Of a stretch of DNA of 64,000 bases, positions 1 through 8,785 are shown in pieces. Each line of letters opens with the position of its first letter. Within the stretch, counting starts at the first letter, position 1. A program made the position numbers and the translations under genes. Where the stretch lies: contig NZ_JAIKLE010000003.1 in NCBI RefSeq assembly GCF_022267315.1, positions 1-64,000 on the forward strand, read 5' to 3'. Under the pieces are notes generated by a model. The model saw nothing but the letters and a program-made list of their open reading frames with translations, ran no database searches and was not told where the DNA came from. The stretch comes from Maribellus maritimus. Its GTDB lineage: Bacteria; Bacteroidota; Bacteroidia; Bacteroidales; Prolixibacteraceae.

Positions 1-24
1 TAAATCAGTTCTTAGTCATATTTG

Positions 25-57
25 AAAAAAGGGTCCAGCTATAAATAGCTAAACCCT
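25..57 (-). terminator. Rho-independent terminator after the DsrE-like gene
   Basis: Read on the minus strand, positions 56-46 pair with 41-31 in an 11-bp stem (two G-U wobbles) around a TTTA loop, followed at once by six T residues (30-25). It lies about 60 bp beyond the stop of the DsrE-like gene and would end the minus-strand transcript coming from about 2.2 kb. Confidence 0.7.
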
Positions 58-117
58 CGGTATTTTTAATTTACACACTTTGTGAAACAGTGTCGGTTTT
101 TGTTTTTTTAAACCTTT

Positions 118-561
118 TTACAACGATAAAATGTGTCTGCCTTCTTTCATATAATCTGTTATTTCGCCCATGTATCTTACTTCAACACCTAATTCTTCCA
201 ACTTCTCCGAGATTCCATACATATCCGAGCAGCCCTTACATGCTTTCACTTCCGTTCCCTGCTCCATAATTTTTTTCACATAATCCTGAATATCCGGATT
301 TTCAACCATAACTTTTTGCGAGGGTCCCCAAATAACCAAGGTAATATCTTTCCACCACTCAAATCGTTTGGAATTAAAAGTGTACATCAACACCATTTTT
401 TCGGCAACTTCTTTGTCGCCACTGGCCCAAAGAACGACAAGTTTTTCCGATGCGGGAATTTCTTCCTGTTGATTTTGTGATTCAATAAAAGGCTCATTTG
501 CCAATCCGGCAAAAGAAAAGCCAATTAGAATAAACATTAAAATAAAGATTCGATTTTTCAT
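118..561 (-). CDS. Exported DsrE/DsrF-like sulfur-relay family protein
   Basis: A 147-residue protein with a Sec-type signal (residues 1-21, hydrophobic FILMFILIGF core). The rest fits the small alpha/beta DsrE fold: a first strand LVVLWASGD (about 41-49), a second strand ITLVIWGPS (73-81), and a helix before a Cys pair, C108 and C111, in ACKGCSD. Cytoplasmic DsrE proteins carry persulfide on a similarly placed Cys. Exported single-domain versions are common in Bacteroidota and their role is unknown. It lies 18 bp downstream of the nitroreductase gene on the same strand, so the two are probably co-transcribed. The fold assignment is fairly secure; the function is not. Confidence 0.7.
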   Translation of the reverse strand: MKNRIFILMFILIGFSFAGLANEPFIESQNQQEEIPASEKLVVLWASGDKEVAEKMVLMYTFNSKRFEWWKDITLVIWGPSQKVMVENPDIQDYVKKIMEQGTEVKACKGCSDMYGISEKLEELGVEVRYMGEITDYMKEGRHILSL

Positions 562-579
562 TTTTTTTAGTTTTTAGGA

Positions 580-1266
580 TTAAAATTTTTCTTTTACGAT
601 GAATTCCTCAAGGTTTTTCTTCTCTTTATCCGGCCATTGAAGCGGAATGCCAACCGGAGTAAAACAAACTCTGGTATATTCATTAGGAATAGTAAAAACG
701 CGTTTTGTTAACTCTTCAGAAAATGAATCGGTAATAAAAACGGTTCCATAGCCAAGGGCGCATGCAGCAAGCATCAAATAACCGGCTGCCAACGGGCCGT
801 CGTAATGATTATAAGTTGGATAACGGCTATTGTTATCGGTTAAAACCACAACATACGTTGAAGCCGATAAGTATCCTTTACTCAGTTGTTCGTCCGTTTG
901 TTTTAGTTGCTCTTCTAACTCTTCGCCCGAAAGCTTCTTTGAATCTTTTAAATAAGCTTCTGTTTCTTTTAGTTTTGCCGCTTTTAACGCCTCAATTTTT
1001 TCCCGGTCGTTAATAACTAAAAATTTCCAGGGTTGCTGATTTCCTGCGGTTGGCGCCATTCGGGCAGCATCGATAATTTTATTCATATCTGCTTCCGGAA
1101 CCGGGTCTGGTTTAAATGCGCGGACAGAGCGGCGTTTCTCCACCACTTCCCAAAAGGAATCTTCTGGTGGTGTTACAAAATTTCTTCCTGCTGCACCAAC
1201 TACAGGCGCAATGGCCAGGCCGGCAAGAACCGAAGCTCCTGCCTTCAAACTGTTTCTTCTGTTCAT
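580..1266 (-). CDS. Exported nitroreductase-family flavoprotein
   Basis: A 228-residue protein. The N-terminus has RR at residues 3-4 followed by a hydrophobic Ala/Gly/Val stretch, consistent with a Tat signal, so it is probably exported already folded with FMN. The nitroreductase fold begins at about residue 40 with the RRSVRAF motif that contacts FMN phosphate, followed by ARMAPTAGNQQPW, the family's FMN/substrate loop. GYLMLAACALGYGT near residue 165 is the usual mid-domain helix. Members reduce nitro compounds, quinones or flavins with NAD(P)H, or act as dehalogenases; the substrate cannot be told here. It shares a strand with the DsrE-like gene, 18 bp away, and is probably its operon partner. 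Confidence 0.85.
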   Translation of the reverse strand: MNRRNSLKAGASVLAGLAIAPVVGAAGRNFVTPPEDSFWEVVEKRRSVRAFKPDPVPEADMNKIIDAARMAPTAGNQQPWKFLVINDREKIEALKAAKLKETEAYLKDSKKLSGEELEEQLKQTDEQLSKGYLSASTYVVVLTDNNSRYPTYNHYDGPLAAGYLMLAACALGYGTVFITDSFSEELTKRVFTIPNEYTRVCFTPVGIPLQWPDKEKKNLEEFIVKEKF

Positions 1267-1376
1267 TTGTTTTGTTTTAATAGCCCAACTGCATCCACAT
1301 ATTTTCTGCTATGATTTTCTCAAAAATTGTCAGTACAGTTGTTCATTGTTTTTGTCTTATTGTGTGTAGATTATAT

Positions 1377-2231
1377 TTAATTCTCTTCTAAAAACGGAAG
1401 CGCAAAATCGATGTACATTACTTTATTTTGACAAGCATCGACATGACCATTATCCGGAAGAATTAATAATTTTGAATTGGGAATAATGGAATACATTCTT
1501 AAAAACTCTTCCACCGGGAAATATCCGTCTCTGTCTCCTCCTACAACCAATACCGGTGATTTTATTTCAGAGGCGGCTTTTTCGCTTATCCAGACAGGAT
1601 CATCATTAACTTTCATCAGCTTCTCGTAAAAATCGGTGAAGCGATCGGGCTGCGGCATTAACTTTTTACGGCTATCTACAAAATTTTTATTGGCAGCAAC
1701 AAACTCATCTGCAGTCATTTCTTTTTGCTGTTGTTTTCTTTTAGGAGTTTTATCTTTTGCGCCAAGTGCCCCAGCTATACTTACAACTTTCACTACCCGT
1801 TCCGGATAATCTGCAGCCAATTTAACAGCGGTAATTGCTCCTGAGCTAAATCCCATTATATCAATACGATCAATATTTTCTGCATTTAAAACCGCGATCA
1901 TGTCTTGAGCAAATAAATCATAGCTGTAATTCCTGTCCCCAATTTCAGATTTTCCGTGGCCGCGTAAAGCAACCGCAATAACCTTATGGTTTTTGGTCAG
2001 GAGAGGAAATATATTTTCAAATTCATTGATGTATCCATATACACTGCCATGAATCAATAAAATAGATTTGCCACTTCCGTAAATTTCATAATAAATTTTT
2101 GCGTCTTTGGTTTGAACATACTTCGCGGTTTCAGGATTGTTTCCATACGGTATTTGTGCAAATAGCTGAAGCGGTAACAGTACGGATACAAATATGAATA
2201 TCTTTTTTAAAATCGGATTCATTACTTTCAT
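1377..2231 (-). CDS. Secreted alpha/beta hydrolase
   Basis: A 284-residue alpha/beta-hydrolase with an N-terminal signal peptide (about 1-25, ending LFAQ). The oxyanion-hole HG is at 61-62, the nucleophile elbow GFSSG at 127-131 (Ser129), the probable acid Asp in GGDRDGYF (231-238), and the catalytic His263 in NGHVD, so the full triad is present. The RGHGKSE segment at about 90-96 resembles haloperoxidase/epoxide-hydrolase/lactonase relatives. The substrate cannot be predicted. A second ATG lies three codons in; either start gives the same mature protein. It lies 17 bp downstream of the concanavalin-like gene on the same strand, so co-transcription is likely. Confidence 0.85.
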   Translation of the reverse strand: MKVMNPILKKIFIFVSVLLPLQLFAQIPYGNNPETAKYVQTKDAKIYYEIYGSGKSILLIHGSVYGYINEFENIFPLLTKNHKVIAVALRGHGKSEIGDRNYSYDLFAQDMIAVLNAENIDRIDIMGFSSGAITAVKLAADYPERVVKVVSIAGALGAKDKTPKRKQQQKEMTADEFVAANKNFVDSRKKLMPQPDRFTDFYEKLMKVNDDPVWISEKAASEIKSPVLVVGGDRDGYFPVEEFLRMYSIIPNSKLLILPDNGHVDACQNKVMYIDFALPFLEEN

Positions 2232-2247
2232 ATTAACAATCTGAATA

Positions 2248-3336
2248 TCAATAAATTAATTTAACACCATTCAGATTTTCGAACCGGGCTTTAAATCCCC
2301 AGCCACCGAAGTTTTCAGCAACCATAACAATCACTTCATTTTTGCCATTCTTCAGGTCGAGATAAACGGAGTCAAAATACCCGATGGTTCCAAGGAAGCG
2401 GTAATCGCGGCTTCGGTAAATATCCGAACCAATCCAAACTGCCTTTCCGTTTACAAAAATTTTAGCGATATCGCTAAATGCAAAACTCATCATCTTTACC
2501 AAATCGGTTTCAGAAGTAATATCAATTTTTAAAAGAACAGCATTCTTCTTTTCGCCCAAAGCACCTGTTTGAGAGATGTTAAGCAGACCGTCGGCTTCGG
2601 TGTTAAATTCTTTGAACCGGAGTTTTTGAACAAAATTTGCGGGAAGAAGATTTTCATTAATCAAAGCTCCCATATCAAATAACTCCGAAACCTTGTATTT
2701 TTGAATAACCTCTTTATCTGCCTTTACTATCTCCTTAAACTCTCCGTTTAACTCCGGCGAGTCGAGGTTTGTAACTTTAACGCCGGCAAAACGCGCCGGA
2801 CCGTAAAATGCGATTTTACCATCGCGTTCACCTAATTTTAGTTCGTGAATCACCAAAATTGGTTTTTCCATTTCGGTAATGTAAACTTCTCCACGGGTTC
2901 CGGATATAACCAGCTTAACCTTAAACCATTCATCAAAAACATGTTCTTTGGCTGCCCCGTAGCCATCGCCGTAATACAATTGCCAGCCTGCATTTCCGTT
3001 GTATACCGGAGAGTATTGCATTGCATCGGGATTTCCGCTTTGATGTTTTCTAATGTAAAACTCCTCGGTGTTCGCAAGACCGTCGCCGTGGAAACGAATT
3101 CCGGCAAATCCACGCCCCGGTTGAATACACATGTTAAATTCGATTGTACCGTTTTTAAAATTTACACCTTTGGCAATGGCAACGCCTTCATCGGTTTTCA
3201 GACAGTCTTTTTCTTTGTAATTTTCATTAATAACCTTCCCCTCAAGTTGCCATTCAATTCCACTTAACTTTGCAGAATTCTGAGCACAAAGAGAAAAACT
3301 AAAAGTCATCAGCAGTAGATAAAAAATTGTTTTCAT
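2248..3336 (-). CDS. Secreted LamG/DUF1080-like domain protein
   Basis: A 362-residue protein counted from the ATG at 3336, which gives a clean Sec signal (KTIFYLLLMTFSFSLCAQ). A longer in-frame start at 3366 would put ten charged residues before that signal and is unlikely. The first ~190 residues look like a concanavalin-type beta-sandwich (GTIEFNM, GFAGIRFHGD, WFKVKLVISG, GKIAFYGPARFAGVKV), as in DUF1080/LamG glycan-binding proteins. The C-terminal ~150 residues form a second beta-rich unit (IAKIFVNGKAVW, NGKNEVIVMVAE) resembling galactose-binding-like modules. No catalytic motif is recognised. It is divergent from the membrane-spanning gene at 3487 and upstream of the alpha/beta hydrolase. 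Confidence 0.6.
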   Translation of the reverse strand: MKTIFYLLLMTFSFSLCAQNSAKLSGIEWQLEGKVINENYKEKDCLKTDEGVAIAKGVNFKNGTIEFNMCIQPGRGFAGIRFHGDGLANTEEFYIRKHQSGNPDAMQYSPVYNGNAGWQLYYGDGYGAAKEHVFDEWFKVKLVISGTRGEVYITEMEKPILVIHELKLGERDGKIAFYGPARFAGVKVTNLDSPELNGEFKEIVKADKEVIQKYKVSELFDMGALINENLLPANFVQKLRFKEFNTEADGLLNISQTGALGEKKNAVLLKIDITSETDLVKMMSFAFSDIAKIFVNGKAVWIGSDIYRSRDYRFLGTIGYFDSVYLDLKNGKNEVIVMVAENFGGWGFKARFENLNGVKLIY

Positions 3337-3486
3337 GATATTTCTGATTTTGATTTTCTGTAACAAAGTTCAGGAATAGCACAAAAAATCAGCAGTCAAA
3401 ACGTATTCAAAATCCAATCAAAGTTGATTCATATTTAAAAAATTCAAAGGTTCTTGTTAATTTAGACCTCAGAAAAAAAACGCATT

Positions 3487-4767
3487 ATGCAAAACGATAC
3501 TGACCGGGAAAAAATCTATATCGAAATTATCACTCAAAAAATTTCGGATGAATTTCAATTAGCTGCACCCGGACAGTGGCAACAACGCGATTTTGAAAAC
3601 CTGAGTTTTCAGATTGAAGAAAAGACCGGCATAAGTTTGAGCGTTTCCACGCTTAAAAGGATAAGCAAAAACCAATTTCAGAAAATACCACAAAAAAATA
3701 CGCTAAACGCTTTGGCGCAATTTGTTGGCTACAAAGATTGGTACGATTTAAAAACGAGTATTCCTGTTGACAATCCAATACAGGAGAGAAAGAAAACTCC
3801 CAGACGAAAATTTAAATGGACAAAAAAGATAATTTACATTCCTGTTGCCTCAATCGTGTTATTTTTTGCGATCCTGTTAATGCTAAACAGTCAACCTGCA
3901 CAAAGTTACTCCGAAGCAAAATTCTCGAGCAGGAAAAATGTAAGTGAAGGATTACCCAATACGGTGATTTTTGACTATGATATCTCCATGTATAATTTCG
4001 ACAGTGCGTTTATCCAACAATCGTGGGATATTCGCAGACGTGCAGAAATCAAAAAAAATGAAAAATATTCCACATCGGTTTATTATTACCCGGGATATCA
4101 CAGGGCAAAATTGTTGATTAACGACCAGCTCGTAAAAGAAATTCCGGTTTATATAACTACTGCCAACTGGTTAAATGTAATTCAGAATCCGGCAAACGAT
4201 ATCATTCCAATTTATGTGAAGGAAAATTGTATTTCAAACGGACAGATCTATATTTCGCCCGAAACTGTTAAAAATTACAACATTGATTTATCAAATAATA
4301 ACCATGCCACCTGTTTTTACTATGTGAATGAGGATTTTAGCGGCGACAGCGATAATTTCACATTTGAGACACGGCTCAAAAATAATCTGGAAGAAGGCGC
4401 CACGGTTTGTCAGGGATGTGAAGTCTCCATTTTTGGTGAGTTTGGCCGGCACTTTCTCCAACTTTGCGCCCCGGGGTGTATCGGCAGGTTATATTTAAAA
4501 TTTGGTAATGATTATATTTCGGGGCAAAACAATGATTTGTCGGCGTTTGGAACCAATTTAAATGTCTGGAACGATGTAAAAATGGATTTCAAAGATAAGG
4601 TCGTGACCATTTTTTTGAACGGTGTGGAAATTTATAAAACATCATACGAAGCCAGCAACGGGAGGATAAAAGGGGTTTATTACAATTTTGCCGGGAGCGG
4701 TGCCATCGATTATGCACGATTGTATGACGACAAAAAAAACCTGGTTTTTTCAGAGGATTTTGAATAA
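3487..4767 (+). CDS. Membrane-spanning protein: N-terminal HTH-like domain, C-terminal LamG-like domain
   Basis: A 426-residue protein of unknown function. Residues 1-100 are soluble and carry a pattern (SVSTLKRI, then TLNALAQFVGYKDWYDLK) that I associate with a DNA-binding-like domain of Bacteroidota regulators. A basic stretch (RKKTPRRKFKWTKK, about 101-114) precedes a single membrane helix, about residues 115-132 (YIPVASIVLFFAILLMLN), giving an N-in topology. The middle region (about 140-250) looks like a beta-sandwich. The last ~140 residues (NEDFSGDSDNFTFETRL to the end) resemble a LamG/DUF1080 sandwich with several Cys. The architecture suggests a one-component transmembrane sensor, an inference only. 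It is flanked on both sides by secreted concanavalin-like proteins. Confidence 0.6.
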   Translation: MQNDTDREKIYIEIITQKISDEFQLAAPGQWQQRDFENLSFQIEEKTGISLSVSTLKRISKNQFQKIPQKNTLNALAQFVGYKDWYDLKTSIPVDNPIQERKKTPRRKFKWTKKIIYIPVASIVLFFAILLMLNSQPAQSYSEAKFSSRKNVSEGLPNTVIFDYDISMYNFDSAFIQQSWDIRRRAEIKKNEKYSTSVYYYPGYHRAKLLINDQLVKEIPVYITTANWLNVIQNPANDIIPIYVKENCISNGQIYISPETVKNYNIDLSNNNHATCFYYVNEDFSGDSDNFTFETRLKNNLEEGATVCQGCEVSIFGEFGRHFLQLCAPGCIGRLYLKFGNDYISGQNNDLSAFGTNLNVWNDVKMDFKDKVVTIFLNGVEIYKTSYEASNGRIKGVYYNFAGSGAIDYARLYDDKKNLVFSEDFE

Positions 4768-4792
4768 AAAAGCCTGAAGTTTCCCTCAGGCT
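4766..4792 (-). terminator. Terminator after the DUF1080 gene
   Basis: AGCCTGA (4771-4777) and TCAGGCT (4786-4792) form a 7-bp perfect stem with an 8-nt loop. On the minus strand it is followed by six T residues, so it ends the DUF1080 transcript. The plus-strand gene also ends here, but its T-tail is poor. Confidence 0.65.
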
Positions 4793-4816
4793 TCGCATAT
4801 TTTAAAAAATTATTGT

Positions 4817-5569
4817 TTACAATTCCCGTATCCAAATATTACGAAAACTCACCGGGTTTCCGTGATCCTGTAACACAATACCTTTAGGACCATGTTTTTC
4901 AATAAAGTATTCAGGAATGCCAATATACTCAGTTGGGCCGCGCAGTTTTACATTATTCTGAACCAATACTCCGTTTTGCAAAACCGTAACGGTTGGCGGC
5001 GTGAAATAAGTTCCATCTTCATTAAACCGTGGGGCTGTGTATATAATGTCGTAGGTTTGCCACTGGCCCGGCTTTTTACAAACATTTACCAGTGGTGGAT
5101 GTTGTTTGTATAAACTCCCGGCTTGTCCGTTACGGTAGGTGCGGTTGTCGTAATTATCCAATACCTGTACTTCATACAATTCCTGAAGAAAGATACCACT
5201 GTTTCCGCGCCCCTGGCTTTTACCAACTACTTCAGCCGGAGCACGCCATTCGATGTGTAACTGGAAATCCCAAAAAACACGCTTTGTTTTAATAACTCCC
5301 GCTCCCTTTTTTACCGTAACGCAACCGTCTTCAACTGTCCATCCGGGTTTTGCTCCGTCAGCGCTGGTCCACTCGCTCTCCAGATCTACACCGTCAAATA
5401 AAACAATCGCATCAGAGGGTGCGTCGGCAGGAGTTTCTCCCGGTGTTACAACGCTCACTTCCGGATCCCATATTTCGGTCATTTCCGGTTTCATTTTTAC
5501 CGGCTCTTCCTGAGCCATAACTACAACTGCTGAAAACAGCAGTAAAAAGGTTAAAATATAATTTCTCAT
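4817..5569 (-). CDS. Secreted DUF1080 protein (3-keto-glycoside hydrolase-like)
   Basis: A 250-residue protein with a Sec signal ending VVVMAQ (about 1-20) and one DUF1080 concanavalin-like domain. Family hallmarks are VLFDGVDLESEW (about 66-77), the strand FQLHIEWRAP, and RGNSGIFLQ followed by YEVQVLD, which form the conserved face of the sandwich. DUF1080 proteins have been described as 3-keto-disaccharide/3-keto-glycoside hydrolases or lyases that act after a Gfo/Idh/MocA oxidoreductase oxidises the sugar C3. A Tat-exported MocA-type oxidoreductase lies at 41.3-42.7 kb, but linkage to it is speculation. It is convergent with the membrane-spanning gene and has its own terminator. Confidence 0.8.
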   Translation of the reverse strand: MRNYILTFLLLFSAVVVMAQEEPVKMKPEMTEIWDPEVSVVTPGETPADAPSDAIVLFDGVDLESEWTSADGAKPGWTVEDGCVTVKKGAGVIKTKRVFWDFQLHIEWRAPAEVVGKSQGRGNSGIFLQELYEVQVLDNYDNRTYRNGQAGSLYKQHPPLVNVCKKPGQWQTYDIIYTAPRFNEDGTYFTPPTVTVLQNGVLVQNNVKLRGPTEYIGIPEYFIEKHGPKGIVLQDHGNPVSFRNIWIREL

Positions 5570-5599
5570 GATTTAGTATTTTTTAGGTAATATCTAAAA

Positions 5600-7345
5600 T
5601 TAAAGTCCTAATTCTTCCATTATTACATCAATTTTTGCCTCGGCCTTTTCTTCAGCAGCATCAAAATCAGCCCTTGATTTCAACTCACCTTTTACCTCAA
5701 AATAAAACTTAATTTTGGGCTCTGTTCCCGACGGGCGGACAGAAATTTTTGTTCCGTCTTCTGTAAAAAACTGAAGTACATTTGACGTAATTTTCTGGTC
5801 AATTTTCACATTTTGGGGAATTATCAGGTTTTTAGCAACCAGAGTTGAATAATCTTTTACCCATTCCAGTTTTGCCCCCCCCAGTTCTTTTGGTGGATTT
5901 GAACGGAAATTATCCATGATTTGCTGAATTTCTTCGGCTCCCGATTTTCCTTTCCGAACGATGTATTTCATTTTTTCCTTAGAATAACCATATTCCAGAT
6001 AAATATCCTGCAAAAGCTCAAACAATGTTTTTCCCTGGTCAATTGCCCATGCTGTTATTTCTCCCATCAAAGCACAGGATGAAACAGCATCTTTATCCCG
6101 GACAAAATCGGCCGGCATAAAACCAAAACTTTCTTCCCCTCCGCCGATGTATTTTTTCTGGCCTTCCAGTTCACGAATAATTTCTGCAATAAACTTAAAT
6201 CCGGTATACACATCAAAATACTCAATGCTGTTTTTACTAGCTATTTCTGCAATCAACTCGGTTGTAACAATTGTTTTTACAATATATTCGTTTCCTTTAA
6301 TTGCTCCGGCTTCCTTCATTTTTGTAATGATGTAATAAATAAAAAGAAGCGCAGTTTGATTCCCGTTTACAATTATATATTCCCCTTTATCATTTTTTAC
6401 TGCAACGCCTATTCTGTCGGAATCAGGATCAGAAGCCATCACAACGTCTGCGTCAATTTCAGCCGCTTTTTTTGTAGCCATTTCCATTGCTGCGGGCTCT
6501 TCAGGATTGGGTGAAACAACAGTGGGAAAATCGCCACTGACAACATCCTGTTCCGGAATGTTAATGATGTTTGTAAAACCAAATTTACGCAAGGCTGCCG
6601 GTATCAATTTTACGCCAGTGCCGTGAATCGGTGTATAAATAATCTTTATATCCTTGTGTTTTTCAACTACGTCAGGAGAAATAGAAACAGTTTTTACCTG
6701 TTCAAGGAATTTTTGATCCATTTCGTCGCCCAGAATTTCGATCAGTTCATCCGGTCCGTCGAATTTAATATCTTCAGGTTTTATTTTGGCTACCTCGTTT
6801 ACAATGTTCACATCGTGCGGAGCAACAATTTGTGACCCGTCATCCCAATATGCCTTGTAACCATTGTACTCTTTCGGATTATGTGATGCGGTAAGAATAA
6901 TTCCGCTTTGGCATCCCAATTCACGAATCGCAAATGAAAGTTCCGGTGTTGGTCTTAAATCATCAAAAAGGTAAACTTTAATTCCGTTGGCAGCAAAAAT
7001 TTTCGCACTGCTTTCGGCAAACAGACGGCTGTTGTTACGACAGTCATGGCCAATGGCGACTTTTATCTCGTCAAGGCCGGCGAAATTTTGTTTTAAATAA
7101 TTGCTTAATCCTTGTGTTGCAGCACCAACAGTGTAAATATTCATCCGGTTGGTTCCCACTCCCATAATTCCTCTAAGCCCACCTGTTCCAAACTCAAGGC
7201 TTCTGTAAAAAGAATCTATCAGTTCTGACGAATCTTCGTTTTCCAGCAATTTTTGAACCTCGTTGCGTGTATTTTCATCGTAGGTGTCAGACAACCATTG
7301 TTTAGCTTTTTCTCTTACTTCCTGCAATAATTCCTGATTTTCCAT
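5600..7345 (-). CDS. pgcA: Phosphoglucomutase/phosphomannomutase (alpha-D-phosphohexomutase)
   Basis: A 581-residue phosphohexomutase of the PGM2-like type. It interconverts hexose-6-phosphate and hexose-1-phosphate through a phosphoserine. Visible motifs are FGTGGLRG (about 52-59), the catalytic loop TASHNPKEYNGYK with Ser154, the Mg-binding DPDSDR loop, the sugar loop GGGEESFG and the phosphate-binding RPSGTEPK near the C-terminus. Length and domain order are normal. It lies just downstream of rfbD on the same strand (5 bp), so it is probably part of the nucleotide-sugar operon, where it would supply glucose-1-phosphate to RfbA. Substrate preference (glucose or mannose) cannot be read from sequence alone. 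Confidence 0.92.
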   Translation of the reverse strand: MENQELLQEVREKAKQWLSDTYDENTRNEVQKLLENEDSSELIDSFYRSLEFGTGGLRGIMGVGTNRMNIYTVGAATQGLSNYLKQNFAGLDEIKVAIGHDCRNNSRLFAESSAKIFAANGIKVYLFDDLRPTPELSFAIRELGCQSGIILTASHNPKEYNGYKAYWDDGSQIVAPHDVNIVNEVAKIKPEDIKFDGPDELIEILGDEMDQKFLEQVKTVSISPDVVEKHKDIKIIYTPIHGTGVKLIPAALRKFGFTNIINIPEQDVVSGDFPTVVSPNPEEPAAMEMATKKAAEIDADVVMASDPDSDRIGVAVKNDKGEYIIVNGNQTALLFIYYIITKMKEAGAIKGNEYIVKTIVTTELIAEIASKNSIEYFDVYTGFKFIAEIIRELEGQKKYIGGGEESFGFMPADFVRDKDAVSSCALMGEITAWAIDQGKTLFELLQDIYLEYGYSKEKMKYIVRKGKSGAEEIQQIMDNFRSNPPKELGGAKLEWVKDYSTLVAKNLIIPQNVKIDQKITSNVLQFFTEDGTKISVRPSGTEPKIKFYFEVKGELKSRADFDAAEEKAEAKIDVIMEELGL

Positions 7346-7349
7346 ATCC

Positions 7350-8219
7350 TTATTTTTCTATTTTATTCATACAAACTTCCAAACTATCCTTCCAGTAAGG
7401 AATTTCCAGTGCAAAGGTATTTCTAATTTTCGACTTATTCAGCACACTGTAACTCGGACGCTTCGCCGGGGTTAGAAATTCTTTTGAAAGAACGGGAGAA
7501 ACCTTACACTTTAAGCCTGAAATTTCAAATACTGCTTTTGAAAAATCAAACCAACTGGCCACTCCTTCGTTGGAATAATGATAAATTCCCGACACAAACT
7601 TTTCAGGCTCTGTTTCTGCAATTTCGATAATCGACAGAATTGCAGCTGCCAAATCTCCAGCATAGGTTGGCGTTCCTATCTGATCAAAAACCACTTTTAA
7701 AGCATCACGCTCTTTGCCCAGCCGAAGCATTGTTTTTACAAAATTATTTCCAAACGCCGAGTACAACCAAGAAGTGCGGATAATAACAGATTCCGGATTC
7801 TCTTTTATACAATTTTTTTCGCCTTCCAATTTTGTTTTTCCGTAAATACCGGTTGGTTTAACCGGCTCTTCTTCGCTAAGTGGAAGAAAAGCTTCGCCCG
7901 AAAATACATAATCAGTAGAGATATGAATTATCTTCGCAGAAATTTCACTGGCAGCACTCGCAAGAATACCCGGTGCTGTTGCATTTATTTTTGTTGCCGT
8001 TTCAACCTCTGTTTCGGCCCGATCAACCGCAGTATAAGCTGCACAGTTTACAATAAAATCAGGCTGCGTTTTTTGGAAAAAATCAGCAACTGCTTTTTGA
8101 TTGGTAATATCTAAGGAATCAACATCGGTAAATATAAATTCCCATGCTGAATATTTTTCCGACAGTACTCTTATTTCATTTCCAAGCTGTCCGTAGGCAC
8201 CGGTAATTAAAATTTTCAT
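7350..8219 (-). CDS. rfbD: dTDP-4-dehydrorhamnose reductase
   Basis: A 289-residue extended short-chain reductase performing the last, NADPH-dependent step of dTDP-L-rhamnose synthesis. The Rossmann motif GAYGQLG is at residues 7-13, NCAAYTAVDRAE follows, then STDYVFSG and the catalytic YGKTK (Tyr126, Lys130). I take the ATG at 8219 as the start. The ORF could begin at a TTG at 8228, but that puts three extra residues before the conserved MKILITG opening. The gene starts 5 bp after the rfbC stop. It is part of the run rfbA-rfbC-rfbD-pgcA. Confidence 0.93.
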   Translation of the reverse strand: MKILITGAYGQLGNEIRVLSEKYSAWEFIFTDVDSLDITNQKAVADFFQKTQPDFIVNCAAYTAVDRAETEVETATKINATAPGILASAASEISAKIIHISTDYVFSGEAFLPLSEEEPVKPTGIYGKTKLEGEKNCIKENPESVIIRTSWLYSAFGNNFVKTMLRLGKERDALKVVFDQIGTPTYAGDLAAAILSIIEIAETEPEKFVSGIYHYSNEGVASWFDFSKAVFEISGLKCKVSPVLSKEFLTPAKRPSYSVLNKSKIRNTFALEIPYWKDSLEVCMNKIEK

Positions 8220-8224
8220 TCCGA

Positions 8225-8779
8225 TCAAAAATTAAAATTCATTTCAGCATCATCAAAAAACGGAGCGACTTGATCCTTTTCCGAAACAATTTGTTCAGAA
8301 GTTTTAATCTTCCAGTCGATGTTCAATTTAGGATCATTTATATTTATCGATCTTTCTGAATCCTTACTATACACATTATCGCACTTATAAGAAAAAATTG
8401 CCGTCTCACTTAAAACTGAAAAACCGTGAGCAAACCCCCGGGGAATAAACAATTGTTTCTTTTCGGCTTCGTTAAGTTCCAAGCCAAACCATTCGCCAAA
8501 TGTTGGTGAACCTTTTCGTAAGTCTACAGCCACGTCGTAAACACTTCCCTGAACAACCCGGACTAATTTTGACTGAGCAAAAGGAGCAAGCTGATAATGT
8601 AGTCCGCGAACCACACCCCGAACAGATCTTGATTCATTGTCCTGAATAAATTCTGCTCCCATCTGGTTCTGAAAATATCGTTCTTTATGATACGATTCAT
8701 AAAAATAGCCTCTGGAATCTTCAAAAACCCGTGGCTCAACAACAAACAGCCCCGGTATCGGTGTTTCTGTAATTTTCAT
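8225..8779 (-). CDS. rfbC: dTDP-4-dehydrorhamnose 3,5-epimerase
   Basis: A 184-residue cupin-fold epimerase converting dTDP-4-keto-6-deoxyglucose to dTDP-4-keto-L-rhamnose. Conserved segments include GYFYESYH (about 24-31), VVRGLHYQ with the active-site His, VDLRKGSPTFGEW, and FIPRGFAHGFSVLSETA with the second His region. Full length for the family. It lies 6 bp downstream of rfbA and 5 bp upstream of rfbD, in the order A-C-D. Confidence 0.95.
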   Translation of the reverse strand: MKITETPIPGLFVVEPRVFEDSRGYFYESYHKERYFQNQMGAEFIQDNESRSVRGVVRGLHYQLAPFAQSKLVRVVQGSVYDVAVDLRKGSPTFGEWFGLELNEAEKKQLFIPRGFAHGFSVLSETAIFSYKCDNVYSKDSERSININDPKLNIDWKIKTSEQIVSEKDQVAPFFDDAEMNFNF

Positions 8780-8785
8780 ACTGAG

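Noticed and set aside
2845-3267. 140-codon plus-strand ORF opposite the LamG-like gene
   Set aside because: Its translation is low-complexity and unlike any family, while the opposite strand encodes a signal-peptide protein with conserved-looking motifs. Treated as a shadow frame.
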